Below are positions 16,613-26,056 of a stretch of 64,000 nt of DNA, one piece after another; the stretch's first letter is position 1; the number at the start of each line of letters is the position of its first letter. The notes beneath the pieces are model-generated. The model did no database searches and had not been told where the DNA came from. It saw only the letters and a list, made by a program, of their open reading frames with translations. The position numbers were made by a program, and so were the translations under genes. Location of the stretch: positions 349,147 to 413,146 of the forward strand of contig NZ_BBMP01000007.1 in the NCBI RefSeq assembly GCF_000755245.1, in the 5' to 3' direction. This DNA is from Halococcus sediminicola. Its GTDB lineage: Archaea; Halobacteriota; Halobacteria; Halobacteriales; Halococcaceae.

Positions 16613-19329
16613 GCATCGTCATCGAGCGGGTGACTCTCGATGGAATCAAGAGCTACGGCGAGGAGACGACCATCGACCTCGGGGCGGGCGTGACGGCCAT
16701 CCTCGGCGACAACGGGGCCGGCAAGAGCACGATCCAGGAGGCCGTCGGTTACGCGTTGTTCGACAGCCATCCGTTCAGCAATCAGGAACGGCTCGTGCGC
16801 GACGGGGAGTCGGCGGGCGAGATCACCGTGACGTTCACCAACCGCGCGACCGACGAGGAGTACACGGTGCGTCGGTGGGCCGGCCGGTCGACGTACGAGG
16901 TCGAGAACGCCGACGGCGACCGTCTCTCGCTCGACGGGACGAGCGAGATCAAGGGCTGGCTCTGCGAGCAACTCGGCGTCGGCGACCCCGACGACCTCTC
17001 TCAGGTCTGGGAGCGAAGCGTCGGCGTCGCCCAGACCGACTTCCTCGCGGACTTCACGAAGACCGAGACCGAGCGCATCGACACGTTCGACCCACTGTTC
17101 GACATCGAGCGCTACCGCGAAGCCTACAAATCCCTCGGCGGACTCGACGAGGAGTTCGACGACGACATTCAGGACCACCGCGACGAGATCATCGGTCTCG
17201 CGACCAGACTGGAGGACCTTCCGGAGATCAAAGCGCGCGTCGAGGAGTACGAAGCGAGCATCGAGGAACTGGCCGACGAGATCGAGACGCTGGAAGCGGA
17301 CATCGAGGAACTGGACGACGAGCGCGAACGCCTCGAAGGAGTCGAGGAGGACCTCGACGAGGCCGAACGGGAGTTGGCGACGCTCGACGACACGAAGATT
17401 CCGGCACAGGAGAAGAGCCTCGACTCCGCGAAGGAGCGCCGCGACGAGGCCAGGAAAGCCGGCGAGACGCTCGCATCGGTTCGTGAGGGCTACGAGCGCC
17501 ACGAGGCGGCACAGGACCGTCTCGACGAGTTGCAGGAGCGCCGAAGCGAGCGCGAGGACCTCGACGACGAGCGCAACGAGGCCGGAAACGAGATCGACTT
17601 GCTCAAGCATCGGGTCGCGGAGGCCAAAGACGACCTCTGCGCGGCCGAGCGGGCACGCGAGCGGGTGCGCGAACTCGAACCCGAAAAGGAGCGCCACGAG
17701 GAGCTCCGGGAGGCGGTGTCGCAGTTGGAGGACGACGCCGAGCGCCTCGACGAGATCGAGGATGAACTGGCGGACGTCGACGACGACATCGAGGAGCGAC
17801 GGGCCGAGGCCGCGGAACGCGAATCGTCCATCGAAGAAGCCGAAGCGCAGCGCGAGGAGGCCGAAACGCTCGCCGCGCGACAGGACGACCGCCAGGACCT
17901 GCTCGCCGAGCGCAAGTCCTTGGAAGCCGAACGCGAGGAACTGCGTGCACAGAACGAGGAGTTGCGAGCCATCGACATCGACGATACCGAGGTCTCGTGT
18001 CCGACCTGCGACCAGCCCGTGACCGCAGACCACCGCGAGAGCGTCATCGAGCGCAATCGCGAGCGTATCGAGATGCTCACCGAGGAGCGACTGTCGACCA
18101 TCGAGGCGGAGATCGAAACCATCGAAGAGCGCATCGAGGCGGCGCGAGAGGCGAAGGAGGCGACCGACCGGATTCCACAGCTCGAACGCGAACTGGATAC
18201 CATCGAGGACGACGTCGCCGAACTGGAGGCCGAAAAGAAGGAGTTCGAAGCCGAGCGCGACGCCCTCGAAACGCGCGTCGAGGAACTGCCCGACAAGCGC
18301 GAGGCGATGGCCGACCGCGAGGGCGTGGCAGACGAGTACCACACCGCGAAGGCGGCCATCGAGAGCGCCGATGGAGCCGCCGAAACGCTCCACGATGCGC
18401 GCGATGACCTCGGCGAGCGACTCGTCGCCTATCGGGAATTCGGCGACGAACTCGCCGACTTCGACGGTCTCGACGACGATATCGAGGCGGCGAAGGAGAC
18501 CATCGACGAAACCGAGGCCGCCCATCGAACCTACATCCAGAACGAACCCGTCGCCGAGAGCCTCGACGAGCGACAGGAAACCGTCGAGGAGGAGGGTGAG
18601 GCGCTGGCGCGGTTGCGCGCCGAGCGAAAATCGGTCCACGAACGCGTCGCGGAACTCGACGAGAAATTCGATGCAGCACAACTCGACGACATCAAGGAGG
18701 AATTGAGTGAGCGGCGTGAGACCCGCGCCAAGCGCGAGCAGCAGCGCGAGGACAGGGAAGAGGACCTCGCGGAGGCACGCAAGCGCCTCGACGACCTCGA
18801 AGAAAAGCGCGAGCGGAAGGGTGAGTTGGAGGCGGAGATGAGCGAACTCGAACGCGATAGAGAATTTGCCCGGTGGGCGCGAACCAGCCTCCAGCAGGGA
18901 GCCGAGGACCTCCGCGACCTCACGACCAGCGAGATCGGCGACCGGGCGAACGCCATCTATCAGGAACTGCGTGCCGCCCCGACCGAGACGCTGGTCTGGG
19001 ACAAGACGTACAACCTCCGGGTTCGCGTGCGCGGGCAGAACAAGCCGTTCGATACGCTCTCGGGCGGCGAGAAGATGGCCGCGGCACTGTCGGTTCGGCT
19101 CGCGGTTCTCGAACGCCTCGCCTCGGTCGGAATGGCGTTTCTCGACGAGCCGACCGCGAACCTCGACCGGGGCAAGCGCGAGAACCTCGTGAGCCAACTG
19201 GAGCGCTTCGATCAGTTGAACCAGCTGCTCGTCGTCAGCCACGACCGGACCTTCGAGTCGATGACCGAGCGGGCGGTCGAACTCGAAAAAGACGAGGATC
19301 GGGAGCTGACGCGGGTGGTGAGTGACTGA
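16609..19329 (+). CDS. rad50: DNA repair ATPase Rad50
   Basis: 906 aa SMC-like ATPase. Walker A 'GDNGAGKST' near residue 35, a long antiparallel coiled coil (about 190-760) broken by the zinc hook 'CPTCDQPV' near residue 464, the ABC signature 'LSGGEKMAAALS' and the Walker B 'MAFLDEPTANLD'. It clamps DNA ends and controls Mre11 access. Coupled by 4-base overlap to mre11 and by a 1-base overlap to nurA. Its coiled-coil codons create long spurious reading frames on the other strand. Confidence 0.96.
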   Translation: MSIVIERVTLDGIKSYGEETTIDLGAGVTAILGDNGAGKSTIQEAVGYALFDSHPFSNQERLVRDGESAGEITVTFTNRATDEEYTVRRWAGRSTYEVENADGDRLSLDGTSEIKGWLCEQLGVGDPDDLSQVWERSVGVAQTDFLADFTKTETERIDTFDPLFDIERYREAYKSLGGLDEEFDDDIQDHRDEIIGLATRLEDLPEIKARVEEYEASIEELADEIETLEADIEELDDERERLEGVEEDLDEAERELATLDDTKIPAQEKSLDSAKERRDEARKAGETLASVREGYERHEAAQDRLDELQERRSEREDLDDERNEAGNEIDLLKHRVAEAKDDLCAAERARERVRELEPEKERHEELREAVSQLEDDAERLDEIEDELADVDDDIEERRAEAAERESSIEEAEAQREEAETLAARQDDRQDLLAERKSLEAEREELRAQNEELRAIDIDDTEVSCPTCDQPVTADHRESVIERNRERIEMLTEERLSTIEAEIETIEERIEAAREAKEATDRIPQLERELDTIEDDVAELEAEKKEFEAERDALETRVEELPDKREAMADREGVADEYHTAKAAIESADGAAETLHDARDDLGERLVAYREFGDELADFDGLDDDIEAAKETIDETEAAHRTYIQNEPVAESLDERQETVEEEGEALARLRAERKSVHERVAELDEKFDAAQLDDIKEELSERRETRAKREQQREDREEDLAEARKRLDDLEEKRERKGELEAEMSELERDREFARWARTSLQQGAEDLRDLTTSEIGDRANAIYQELRAAPTETLVWDKTYNLRVRVRGQNKPFDTLSGGEKMAAALSVRLAVLERLASVGMAFLDEPTANLDRGKRENLVSQLERFDQLNQLLVVSHDRTFESMTERAVELEKDEDRELTRVVSD

Positions 19330-20555
19330 TGCCGTTCTATCCCGGTGTGGTGGCGAACGATCTCCAGAACTACACTGAGGAGATCAAAGAATACACTGAC
19401 GACGAACGGGTCGTGGCGAAATATCGTGATGCATTCGACGATGCGCTCGCGGAATATGATGCGGACCGTCTCCGCGAGCGGTTCGACACGAACGCCTATC
19501 CCGGCGCGCTGCCGACCGCGGACTGGGACGAGCACGACCGACCGGTCGACCCGTTCGACATCTCTGCCTCGTGGGAGAACCACGAAGCGATCAATCGGTT
19601 CGCGAAAGATGTCCTGGAAGGTGTCACGACTATCGCCGCCGATGGTTCCGAACTCGGGCCGACGACGGAGTTCACTGTTCCGCTCGGTCTCGTACAGGTC
19701 GCGTGGACCGCAAACCATCACGATCCCGATGGTGATTACGACGGTGACGTGGAGCCCCGAATCCTCGGGCCCGAAGCAGTCACCGAATCATCCGGCGATG
19801 GCGACGGTGTCCGGTACCCCGATAAACAGGCCCCGAGCCACGAGCGTTACTACGATGAAGGAGCGACGGTCGTCGGGTGTATCAAGAAGTTCGCCGATTA
19901 CGAGCCGACACCGGTCATCGTCTACGACGGAGCGCTCGTCCCGTCGTTCGCGGATACGTATGCGCCGGACGTGCGCGAGAACTACCACGAAACGATGGCG
20001 GAGATCCTCGCGGTGAGTGAACATCACGAGGTCCCCGTCGTCGGCTACGTCGCAGGAACGAAACGAAAGAACATCGCGAAGATGCTGCAGCAGACGTATC
20101 CCGAACTGCTCTCCGACGAGCCGACCGTTGCTGACGCACGCATTCTCGATGGGTTTACCGAGAACTGGGGCGACCGATCGCTGGTGTTCGTCAACAGGTG
20201 GGACAGTACGGTCGACGAACTCGAATACGTCTACGAGAACACCGAATACGGCTACGAGGAGGAGGTGCTGTTCACGTACCTCGACGTGCCGGGCGGCAGC
20301 GCGATGGACTACCTCGAATTCCCCGAGTGGGTCCAGCGCGACGGCTGGACCGAGCACGTCCTCGACGTCGTTCGCGCTGAGACCGGCGTCGGGCGCGGCT
20401 ATCCGGAGATCCTCCAGCAGGCCGACGCCAACGCCGTCTTGGACATGGGCGCGAAAGAGCGGTTCCTCTCGCTCGTCCAGGAATTCGCCGACCAAGAGGA
20501 TCTGCCGATCGAATGGGACGCGAAGACGCTCAGTAAGGAGCGACGACGCCGATGA
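19329..20555 (+). CDS. nurA: NurA-domain 5'-3' nuclease
   Basis: 408 aa. The RNase H-like NurA core is shown by 'IAADGSELGP' (first metal-binding Asp, about residue 100), 'PVIVYDGALVPS' (second Asp) and 'VVGYVAGTKRKNIAKML'. NurA pairs with the HerA translocase to resect double-strand breaks after Mre11-Rad50. The start ATG shares its A with the rad50 stop. A Gly/Asp-rich insertion (about residues 130-170) is longer than in thermophile NurA proteins, likely a halophile surface loop. Confidence 0.85.
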   Translation: MPFYPGVVANDLQNYTEEIKEYTDDERVVAKYRDAFDDALAEYDADRLRERFDTNAYPGALPTADWDEHDRPVDPFDISASWENHEAINRFAKDVLEGVTTIAADGSELGPTTEFTVPLGLVQVAWTANHHDPDGDYDGDVEPRILGPEAVTESSGDGDGVRYPDKQAPSHERYYDEGATVVGCIKKFADYEPTPVIVYDGALVPSFADTYAPDVRENYHETMAEILAVSEHHEVPVVGYVAGTKRKNIAKMLQQTYPELLSDEPTVADARILDGFTENWGDRSLVFVNRWDSTVDELEYVYENTEYGYEEEVLFTYLDVPGGSAMDYLEFPEWVQRDGWTEHVLDVVRAETGVGRGYPEILQQADANAVLDMGAKERFLSLVQEFADQEDLPIEWDAKTLSKERRRR

Positions 20556-21241
20556 GCAGCGAATTCGGCCACAAAGATCAGACAGCTATGACAGTCGACG
20601 AACCGGTCATCGGTGACGATGACCTCACGATTGCCAGTATCGTCCAGTCGAACGGCCAGATGGACTACGTCGCAGAGGTGTACCGCGACCACGAGCGCGA
20701 GCGGGTCCCCGAAAAACAGGACTACGAGTTCGGCCAGCCTGTGTACGCCAAAACGACGGTGCACGGCGAGGAGCGCGCGCTCGTCGGCGTCGTCTACGAG
20801 TCGCTGCTCGTCAATCCCGACCAAGGCCGCGACGGGCCGCGGCTCTCGACCCCGGATCAGGAACTGTTCGTGCCGGGTTACGTCGACGAGAAGCAGACGC
20901 TGCTCGGCATCGCGCTGCTCGGGTCCGCCGAACTGACGCCGGTCGAGGGTGGGCAGGGATTCGCGTCGGTGTCCCAGGAGCTGCCGCGGTGGACGCTCGA
21001 TATCGACGATTCGGTGTCGAAGCTCTCCGACGCCGGCTTCCGACGATTTCACCGGCCCGACGGGCAGTTCGCGCTGCGATACTACGACCGGCTCGTCGCC
21101 ACCGCCGAGCGGTTCGGTGCGGAGGTGACGCTCTCGCTGATCGAACGACTGCGCGCGGAGACCGAGCAGGAAGCGATGCTCGACGTCATCGAGCGGAAGG
21201 TCCGCTGGGAGACCAGTTCCGATAGAGGGGTGATTCGGTGA
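20552..21241 (+). CDS. HAS-barrel-like protein between nurA and herA, unknown
   Basis: 229 aa. The N-terminal two-thirds ('IGDDDLTIASIVQSNGQMDY' then 'GQPVYAKTTV', 'ALVGVVYESLLVNPD', 'LGIALLGSAEL') is a string of short beta strands resembling the HAS-barrel that caps HerA-type ATPases, followed by a helical C-terminal third ('VTLSLIERLRAETEQEAMLD'). No nuclease or ATPase motif is seen. The ATG overlaps the nurA stop by 4 bases and its own TGA overlaps the herA GTG by 4, so it is made in step with both. I infer a structural partner or loader of the HerA-NurA complex. Confidence 0.65.
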   Translation: MSSEFGHKDQTAMTVDEPVIGDDDLTIASIVQSNGQMDYVAEVYRDHERERVPEKQDYEFGQPVYAKTTVHGEERALVGVVYESLLVNPDQGRDGPRLSTPDQELFVPGYVDEKQTLLGIALLGSAELTPVEGGQGFASVSQELPRWTLDIDDSVSKLSDAGFRRFHRPDGQFALRYYDRLVATAERFGAEVTLSLIERLRAETEQEAMLDVIERKVRWETSSDRGVIR

Positions 21242-22893
21242 GCGACGTGCCCGAACCACCCACGAGTCGCGGGATGGACGCCGCCTCCGAGACCGTGGTC
21301 GGCACGGTGGCCGAACCCGGCGAGGGCGCCGACGAGTTCGTGTTCGTCGCGCCGAACACGGTCGAGGTTCGAACCGGCGAGTTCGTCGTCTACGAGACGA
21401 CCGTCGAGGGTGAATCCCGCGACGTGCTCGCCCGCGTCACGAACGCCGAGCAGGAGCGCGGGCTACCCGGCGAGTTCCTCGCCGATCCGGGTGTGGAGCC
21501 GGAGACCGTCGCGGACGCGCTCGGCGTGCCGAACGGTAACGTCGAGATCGACCGCGTGACCGCGCGCGTCGTCGGTTACTTCGATGCGGAGATGGCGACC
21601 TTCGCCAACCCGCGCTCGCTGCCCGACCCCGGTTCGCGCGTCGCGCTCGCAAACGACGAGTTTCTGGAGGCGGTGCTCCCGGCCGCGGACTGGGAAGATG
21701 AGAGCGCCACCGCCCACGTCGGCTGGCTGCTCAACCGCGAGACGAAGGCTGCGAACGTCTTCATGCCCATCGATTCGTTCGCCGCGACACACCTCGCGGT
21801 GCTCGCCTCGACGGGGAGCGGGAAGTCCTACACCGCGAGCGTCGTCATCGAGGAGATGCTGCGCCCGCAGTCGCGGGCCGCGATGTGCGTCTTCGACCCG
21901 CACGGCGAGTACGACACCCTCGACGGGATGCGAAAGGACGGGCATGCCTCGGTGTTTCAGGACGGGGCGTACACGCCCGAGGTCAACGTCGTCACGCCCG
22001 ACGAGATCACCGTTGCGATCCCCGACCTGAACTACGGCGACCTGCTGTCGTTCCTCGACAAGCCGAGCGACAAGATGAAGTATCTCCTCCAGCAGGCGTG
22101 GCGTGCGCTCCAGCGCGATAGCAACCAGATCAGCGTTCGTGACATCACCTCCAAATGCTACGAGATCGACGGACAGGATAGCGACACGGCCGGAGCACTC
22201 GAATGGCGGCTCAATCGTGCGCTCGATCGCGATCTGTTCGCCAGCGCGGCGCGCAACGATCTCACCGATCTCGTCGCGCCGGGACAGGTGACGATCCTCC
22301 AGTTGAACCGCCTCTCGGAGGACGACCAGCAGATGCTTGCGGCCGCGCTGCTCCGGAAACTCTACGAGGCGCGCAAGGACGCGATGCGTGGCGACGGCGA
22401 CGATCTCGACTTCCCGCTGTTCACGCTGCTGGAGGAGGGCCATCGCTTCGCGCCGGACGGCAGCGCCCGCTCGCTGCCGATTCTGCGGACCATCCTCTCG
22501 GAGGGTCGAAAATTCGGGTTCGGTGTGGGCATCATCTCACAGCGGCCCTCGAAGCTCGACGCCGACGTGCTCTCGCAGTGTGGCACGCAGATCATCATGC
22601 AGATCCAGAACCCGAACGACCAGCAGGCGATCCGCCAATCGGTCGAGAGCGCTGGCGAGGACGTGCTTGACGAACTTCCGGGGCTGACGCCCGGACAGGC
22701 CGTCATCGCCGGTGACGCGATGAACACACCAGTACTGACCCGGATTCGTGAGCGCCACACGCGCCACGGGGCCGAGAGTCTCGATGCAACCAGCGAGTGG
22801 CGCGATAGCTGGGAATCCTGGCACGCGGAGCGCAATCGTGGCGTGGTCGATCCGTACGAATCCGACGAGGAAGTGGACGAGACGCCGCTGTGA
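21238..22893 (+). CDS. herA: DNA translocase/helicase HerA
   Basis: 551 aa. An N-terminal HAS-barrel (about residues 15-140) precedes a FtsK/HerA ATPase with Walker A 'LASTGSGKSYTA' and Walker B 'FPLFTLLEEGHRF', and a later 'GVGIISQRPSKLD' sensor region. The hexameric motor translocates DNA to feed NurA. The start codon is GTG at 21238, overlapping the previous stop as GTGA. This is the last gene of the mre11-rad50-nurA-X-herA operon; a 56-base gap with its own TATA-like box follows. Confidence 0.93.
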   Translation: MSDVPEPPTSRGMDAASETVVGTVAEPGEGADEFVFVAPNTVEVRTGEFVVYETTVEGESRDVLARVTNAEQERGLPGEFLADPGVEPETVADALGVPNGNVEIDRVTARVVGYFDAEMATFANPRSLPDPGSRVALANDEFLEAVLPAADWEDESATAHVGWLLNRETKAANVFMPIDSFAATHLAVLASTGSGKSYTASVVIEEMLRPQSRAAMCVFDPHGEYDTLDGMRKDGHASVFQDGAYTPEVNVVTPDEITVAIPDLNYGDLLSFLDKPSDKMKYLLQQAWRALQRDSNQISVRDITSKCYEIDGQDSDTAGALEWRLNRALDRDLFASAARNDLTDLVAPGQVTILQLNRLSEDDQQMLAAALLRKLYEARKDAMRGDGDDLDFPLFTLLEEGHRFAPDGSARSLPILRTILSEGRKFGFGVGIISQRPSKLDADVLSQCGTQIIMQIQNPNDQQAIRQSVESAGEDVLDELPGLTPGQAVIAGDAMNTPVLTRIRERHTRHGAESLDATSEWRDSWESWHAERNRGVVDPYESDEEVDETPL

Positions 22894-22949
22894 GTCGTGG
22901 CTTTCCAAACAATGATTTAAATCGTATGCGGTAGTTTTCGGGAACAAGA

Positions 22950-24014
22950 ATGGATGAGAGCGACGTAGCGGCGTACGTCGAACGGTCGGAGCCACTCATC
23001 GAATCATCGCCGCAGATGGATGAGCAGAACACGAAGGCGAAACTCATCAGACCACTGATCGAACTGCTTGGCTGGGACGTGTATTCTTCGGAAGTCGAAC
23101 TCGAATATTCGATGCAGATCGGCCGTGGGAACACGCGGGCGGACTACGCCCTCATACTGGAAGGAGCACCGGTCGTATTCATCGAAGCCAAAGGATGTGA
23201 TAGCGCGCTGACTGATTCCGACAGGAAACAGTTGGCGAGTTACATGCGACAGACCGGTGTCGATTGGGGACTGCTGACGAACGGAACCACCTTCGAGATA
23301 CTGAAACGGCGAACGGACAGCAATCGTCCGGAGGAAATCCTGTTGGGTTCGTTCACGCTTACGGAACTCGCCGAGAATCGAGAGCTACTCGAACTTCTCT
23401 CGAAAGAACTCGTCGAATCGGGTGAAGCGAACAGTATCGCCGAACGCATGGAAACGACGAGAAACGCCGTCCGAACACTTCGGAGCGAAAAGGAACGCAT
23501 CGCTGAGCGAGTGACGCAAGTCGTCACGGATGAAATAGGCGACATTCCAGCACAGGAGATTCAGGCTGTATCGAAGGAATATATCGACGAGCTGGCTAAT
23601 ACGCTTGAAAGTGCGAGCGATGTGCAGGGAGAGCACAAGCACGACGGCGGAGAGCGACACGACGAGGCCGAAAGCGAATCGCAGTACATGATTACACTCG
23701 TCGATAACGAGACAGTTGTCGAAACGTTTAGTGAACCAAATCAAAGTGCGGTGATGGCTGCTGCTGTCGATCATCTCATTTCTGAACGGGCGTTGCTGGA
23801 CGAGATCGAGTCGCTTCCATACGTTCCAGGCGAAAAGAACGCACTTCTCAATACTGAACCGCGTCATCCATCTGGACGTGAAATGAATACATACAGACCG
23901 GTTTCTGACGACTACTACGTCTTCACGAGTTTGAATCGCGAGGCGAAACAGCGCTATGTTGAGCAGTTTGCAGAGCGCTGTGGACTCACCGCTGAATTTG
24001 ATGGACTCTGGTGA
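22950..24014 (+). CDS. HsdR-N / PD-(D/E)xK nuclease-like protein
   Basis: 354 aa. Residues about 25-125 match the type I restriction R-subunit N-terminal nuclease fold: 'KLIRPLIELLGWDVYSSEV', 'RADYALIL' (Asp) and 'VVFIEAKG' (Glu-x-Lys), then 'WGLLTNGTTFEILK'. A helical region (140-225) and a C-terminal domain of unknown type follow; there is no helicase motor. It is clearly less GC-rich than the herA operon before it and lies between that operon and the 3' end of a tRNA gene, suggesting acquisition. Possible defence or orphan restriction role; unproven. Confidence 0.75.
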   Translation: MDESDVAAYVERSEPLIESSPQMDEQNTKAKLIRPLIELLGWDVYSSEVELEYSMQIGRGNTRADYALILEGAPVVFIEAKGCDSALTDSDRKQLASYMRQTGVDWGLLTNGTTFEILKRRTDSNRPEEILLGSFTLTELAENRELLELLSKELVESGEANSIAERMETTRNAVRTLRSEKERIAERVTQVVTDEIGDIPAQEIQAVSKEYIDELANTLESASDVQGEHKHDGGERHDEAESESQYMITLVDNETVVETFSEPNQSAVMAAAVDHLISERALLDEIESLPYVPGEKNALLNTEPRHPSGREMNTYRPVSDDYYVFTSLNREAKQRYVEQFAERCGLTAEFDGLW

Positions 24015-24220
24015 AAGGCACCTATTTACGTTCACAGCTCGCAATAATCGGGGAATTATGGTTCTATAAGGACATAATCTGCTGCGGTTGTGTCAGCGCT
24101 CCGACCGCGAGCGAACGCAGTAAGCGGGCGGACCGACGACCGACCAACGGGAGGGAGGAGGCTTTTGGTCCAGATTTTGCGAGGGAGCGAGCGCAGCGAG
24201 CAACCGCAGCAAAAGGTGGA

Positions 24221-24295
24221 TGGGTCGGGGCGGATTTGAACCGCCGACTTCCTCCGTGTGAAGGAGGTATCATAACCAGCCTAGATCACCGACCC
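24221..24295 (-). tRNA. tRNA-Val (anticodon CAC)
   Basis: A full cloverleaf folds on the minus strand: acceptor GGGTCGG (24289-24295) pairs with CCGACCC (24222-24228) with discriminator A at 24221; anticodon stem CCTCC/GGAGG encloses loop TTCACAC, giving anticodon CAC; T arm GGCGG-TTCAAAT-CCGCC. CCA is not encoded. The 3' side faces the HsdR-like gene, across about 200 bases containing short GCGAGC-type repeats and no gene I can support. Confidence 0.95.
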
Positions 24296-24335
24296 CTCAC
24301 AGGCGATTTCCGACCGCGAAAGATAAACGTTGCCT

Positions 24336-24869
24336 TCAGTAGTCGGGCGCTTCCTCGCTCACTCCATCGCGCTGGTTCACCACACGTGCGAGGGTGAACA
24401 GGGCGTCCGAGAGCCGATTCAGGTAGGTCACGGTTTGCTCGTTGATCGCTTCCTCACCAGCGAGCGCGACCGCGCGGCGCTCGGCCCGCCGACAGACCGC
24501 TCTGGCGTGGTGGAGGCGCGCACCGCTGTCGCTGCCTCCCGGGAGGATGAACGAGCGCAGGGGTTCGAGTTCTTCATCGTACGAGTCTATCCACTCCTCC
24601 AACTGCTCGACGCGCTCGGCGGTCATTTGGGGGTCGTCCTCGTCGGGGTCGGGGTTGGCGAGGTCGGCCTGCACGATGTGGAGGTGGTTCTGTATCGCGC
24701 GCAGCTGCTCGTCCACGTCCTCGTGACCCGTCGGGCGGACCCGTCCTACGGTCGCGTTCACCTCGTCAACGGTGCCATAGGCCTCGATTCGGGGATTGGC
24801 CTTCGAGACGCGGTCCATCGTCCGGAGATCCGTCTCGCCGGCGTCGCCACGACCTGTGTAGATGGTCAT
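24336..24869 (-). CDS. PduO-type cob(I)yrinic acid a,c-diamide adenosyltransferase
   Basis: 177 aa. The N-terminal 'TGRGDAGETDL' ATP loop, 'AYGTVDEVNATVG', and the 'LPGGSDSGARLHHARAVCRRAER' region (shown as its start and end: LPGGS and CRRAER) are the PduO hallmarks. It transfers the 5'-deoxyadenosyl group from ATP to cob(I)alamin, the last step making coenzyme B12, needed by ribonucleotide reductase and methylmalonyl-CoA mutase in haloarchaea. The end lies 40 bases from tRNA-Val. Confidence 0.9.
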   Translation of the reverse strand: MTIYTGRGDAGETDLRTMDRVSKANPRIEAYGTVDEVNATVGRVRPTGHEDVDEQLRAIQNHLHIVQADLANPDPDEDDPQMTAERVEQLEEWIDSYDEELEPLRSFILPGGSDSGARLHHARAVCRRAERRAVALAGEEAINEQTVTYLNRLSDALFTLARVVNQRDGVSEEAPDY

Positions 24870-24979
24870 GACGCTTCCACAGCCGCCGATGACTTATATC
24901 CGGCCGTCGCAGCGTCCCCGAGCGATTCGGCGAGGAGAGCGCCGGTATCCTCATGCATCGAGGGTGCGAACGGGCACGA

Positions 24980-26044
24980 ATGACGCTGTACGAGCACGTC
25001 GCCGACCTGCCGCTTCGCGTCGAAGAGCACGGTCTCGAACGCCACGAGCGCGAGACGTCGAGCGGGTTCGCGCGGGCGACCACCGTCGTGTCGCTTCGGG
25101 GCGATAGCCACACCGGCCGCGGCGAGGACGTGACCTACGACACCGCAGAGCACGACGCCCTCCGCGAGACGGACCCCGACTGGGACCTCGCTGGCGACTA
25201 TACACTCCGGTCGTTCTCGGCGGCGCTCGACGACGTGGACCTTTTTTTCGGACGCGACCCGGACCGCGAGGAGTTCCACAGCTATCGCCGGTGGGCGCTC
25301 GAAAGCGCCGCGCTCGATCTGGCGCTCCGCCAGTCCGAAACCACCCTCGGGAGCGCGCTCGACAGACGATACGATCCCGTCCGCTTCGTCATCAGCACGC
25401 GCCTCGGCGACACGCCCACGACCGACCGCGTCGACGACTGGCTCGCCATCCAGCCCGAAAGCGAGTTCAAACTCGACCCGACGCCCGAGTGGACCGACGA
25501 ACTGGTCGCGGACCTCGCGGCCACCGGCGCGGTGCGAATCCTCGATCTGAAGGGGACCTACGAGGGCACCGAGGTGGACAACCCCGCCGACGTCGACCTC
25601 TACCGGCGCGTCCTCGCCGGCTTTCCCGATGCGATCGTCGAGGACCCGCGACTCACCAACGAGACCCGCGAACTGTTCGTCAACGAAGAGGACCGAGTCA
25701 GTTGGGACCACCCGATCACCAGCGTCGAGAGCATTGAGTCATTGCCTTTCGAGCCGCGCTGGCTCAACGTCAAGCCCTCCCGATTCGGTACCGTCGAGAG
25801 CCTGCTCGACAGCATCGAACACTGCCTCGAACGCGACATCCGCCTCTACGGCGGCGGCCAGTTCGAACTCGGCGTCGGCCGCGAGCACATCCAGACGCTC
25901 GCCTCGCTGTTTTACCCCGACGGACCGAACGACGTCGCGCCCGGCGGGTACAACGACCCCGAACCCCAGGAGGGACTCCCCGAAAGCCCGCTCGTCGCGC
26001 CCGCCGCCCCGGCCGGACTCGGGTTCGTCGACGAGGGTGCGTAG
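24980..26044 (+). CDS. enolase-superfamily protein (mandelate racemase/OSBS-like)
   Basis: 354 aa. The barrel carries 'ILDLKGTYEG' with a Lys at the usual first-base strand, a metal-ligand-like 'AIVEDPRLTN', and 'LNVKPSRFGTVESLLDSIE' with the second Lys, then 'YGGGQFELGVGREHI'. This is the layout of muconate-lactonising/o-succinylbenzoate-synthase-type enzymes. Substrate unknown; no menaquinone genes are adjacent. I chose ATG 24980 ('MTLYEHVADLP') over a start nine codons earlier because it begins at the first predicted strand. Confidence 0.68.
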   Translation: MTLYEHVADLPLRVEEHGLERHERETSSGFARATTVVSLRGDSHTGRGEDVTYDTAEHDALRETDPDWDLAGDYTLRSFSAALDDVDLFFGRDPDREEFHSYRRWALESAALDLALRQSETTLGSALDRRYDPVRFVISTRLGDTPTTDRVDDWLAIQPESEFKLDPTPEWTDELVADLAATGAVRILDLKGTYEGTEVDNPADVDLYRRVLAGFPDAIVEDPRLTNETRELFVNEEDRVSWDHPITSVESIESLPFEPRWLNVKPSRFGTVESLLDSIEHCLERDIRLYGGGQFELGVGREHIQTLASLFYPDGPNDVAPGGYNDPEPQEGLPESPLVAPAAPAGLGFVDEGA

Positions 26045-26056
26045 CGGGTCGACAGA

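Noticed and set aside
16432..19242. A 936-codon open frame antisense to mre11/rad50
   Set aside because: It is the shadow of Rad50 coiled-coil codons (GC-rich third positions leave few stops). It shows repetitive Leu/Val/Phe composition and no domain, while the plus strand carries complete Rad50 motifs.
24096..24210. GCGAGC-type repeats next to tRNA-Val as a CRISPR or att site
   Set aside because: Short irregular GCGAGC/GCGAGG words without spacing or a duplicated tRNA end; common near haloarchaeal tRNA genes.
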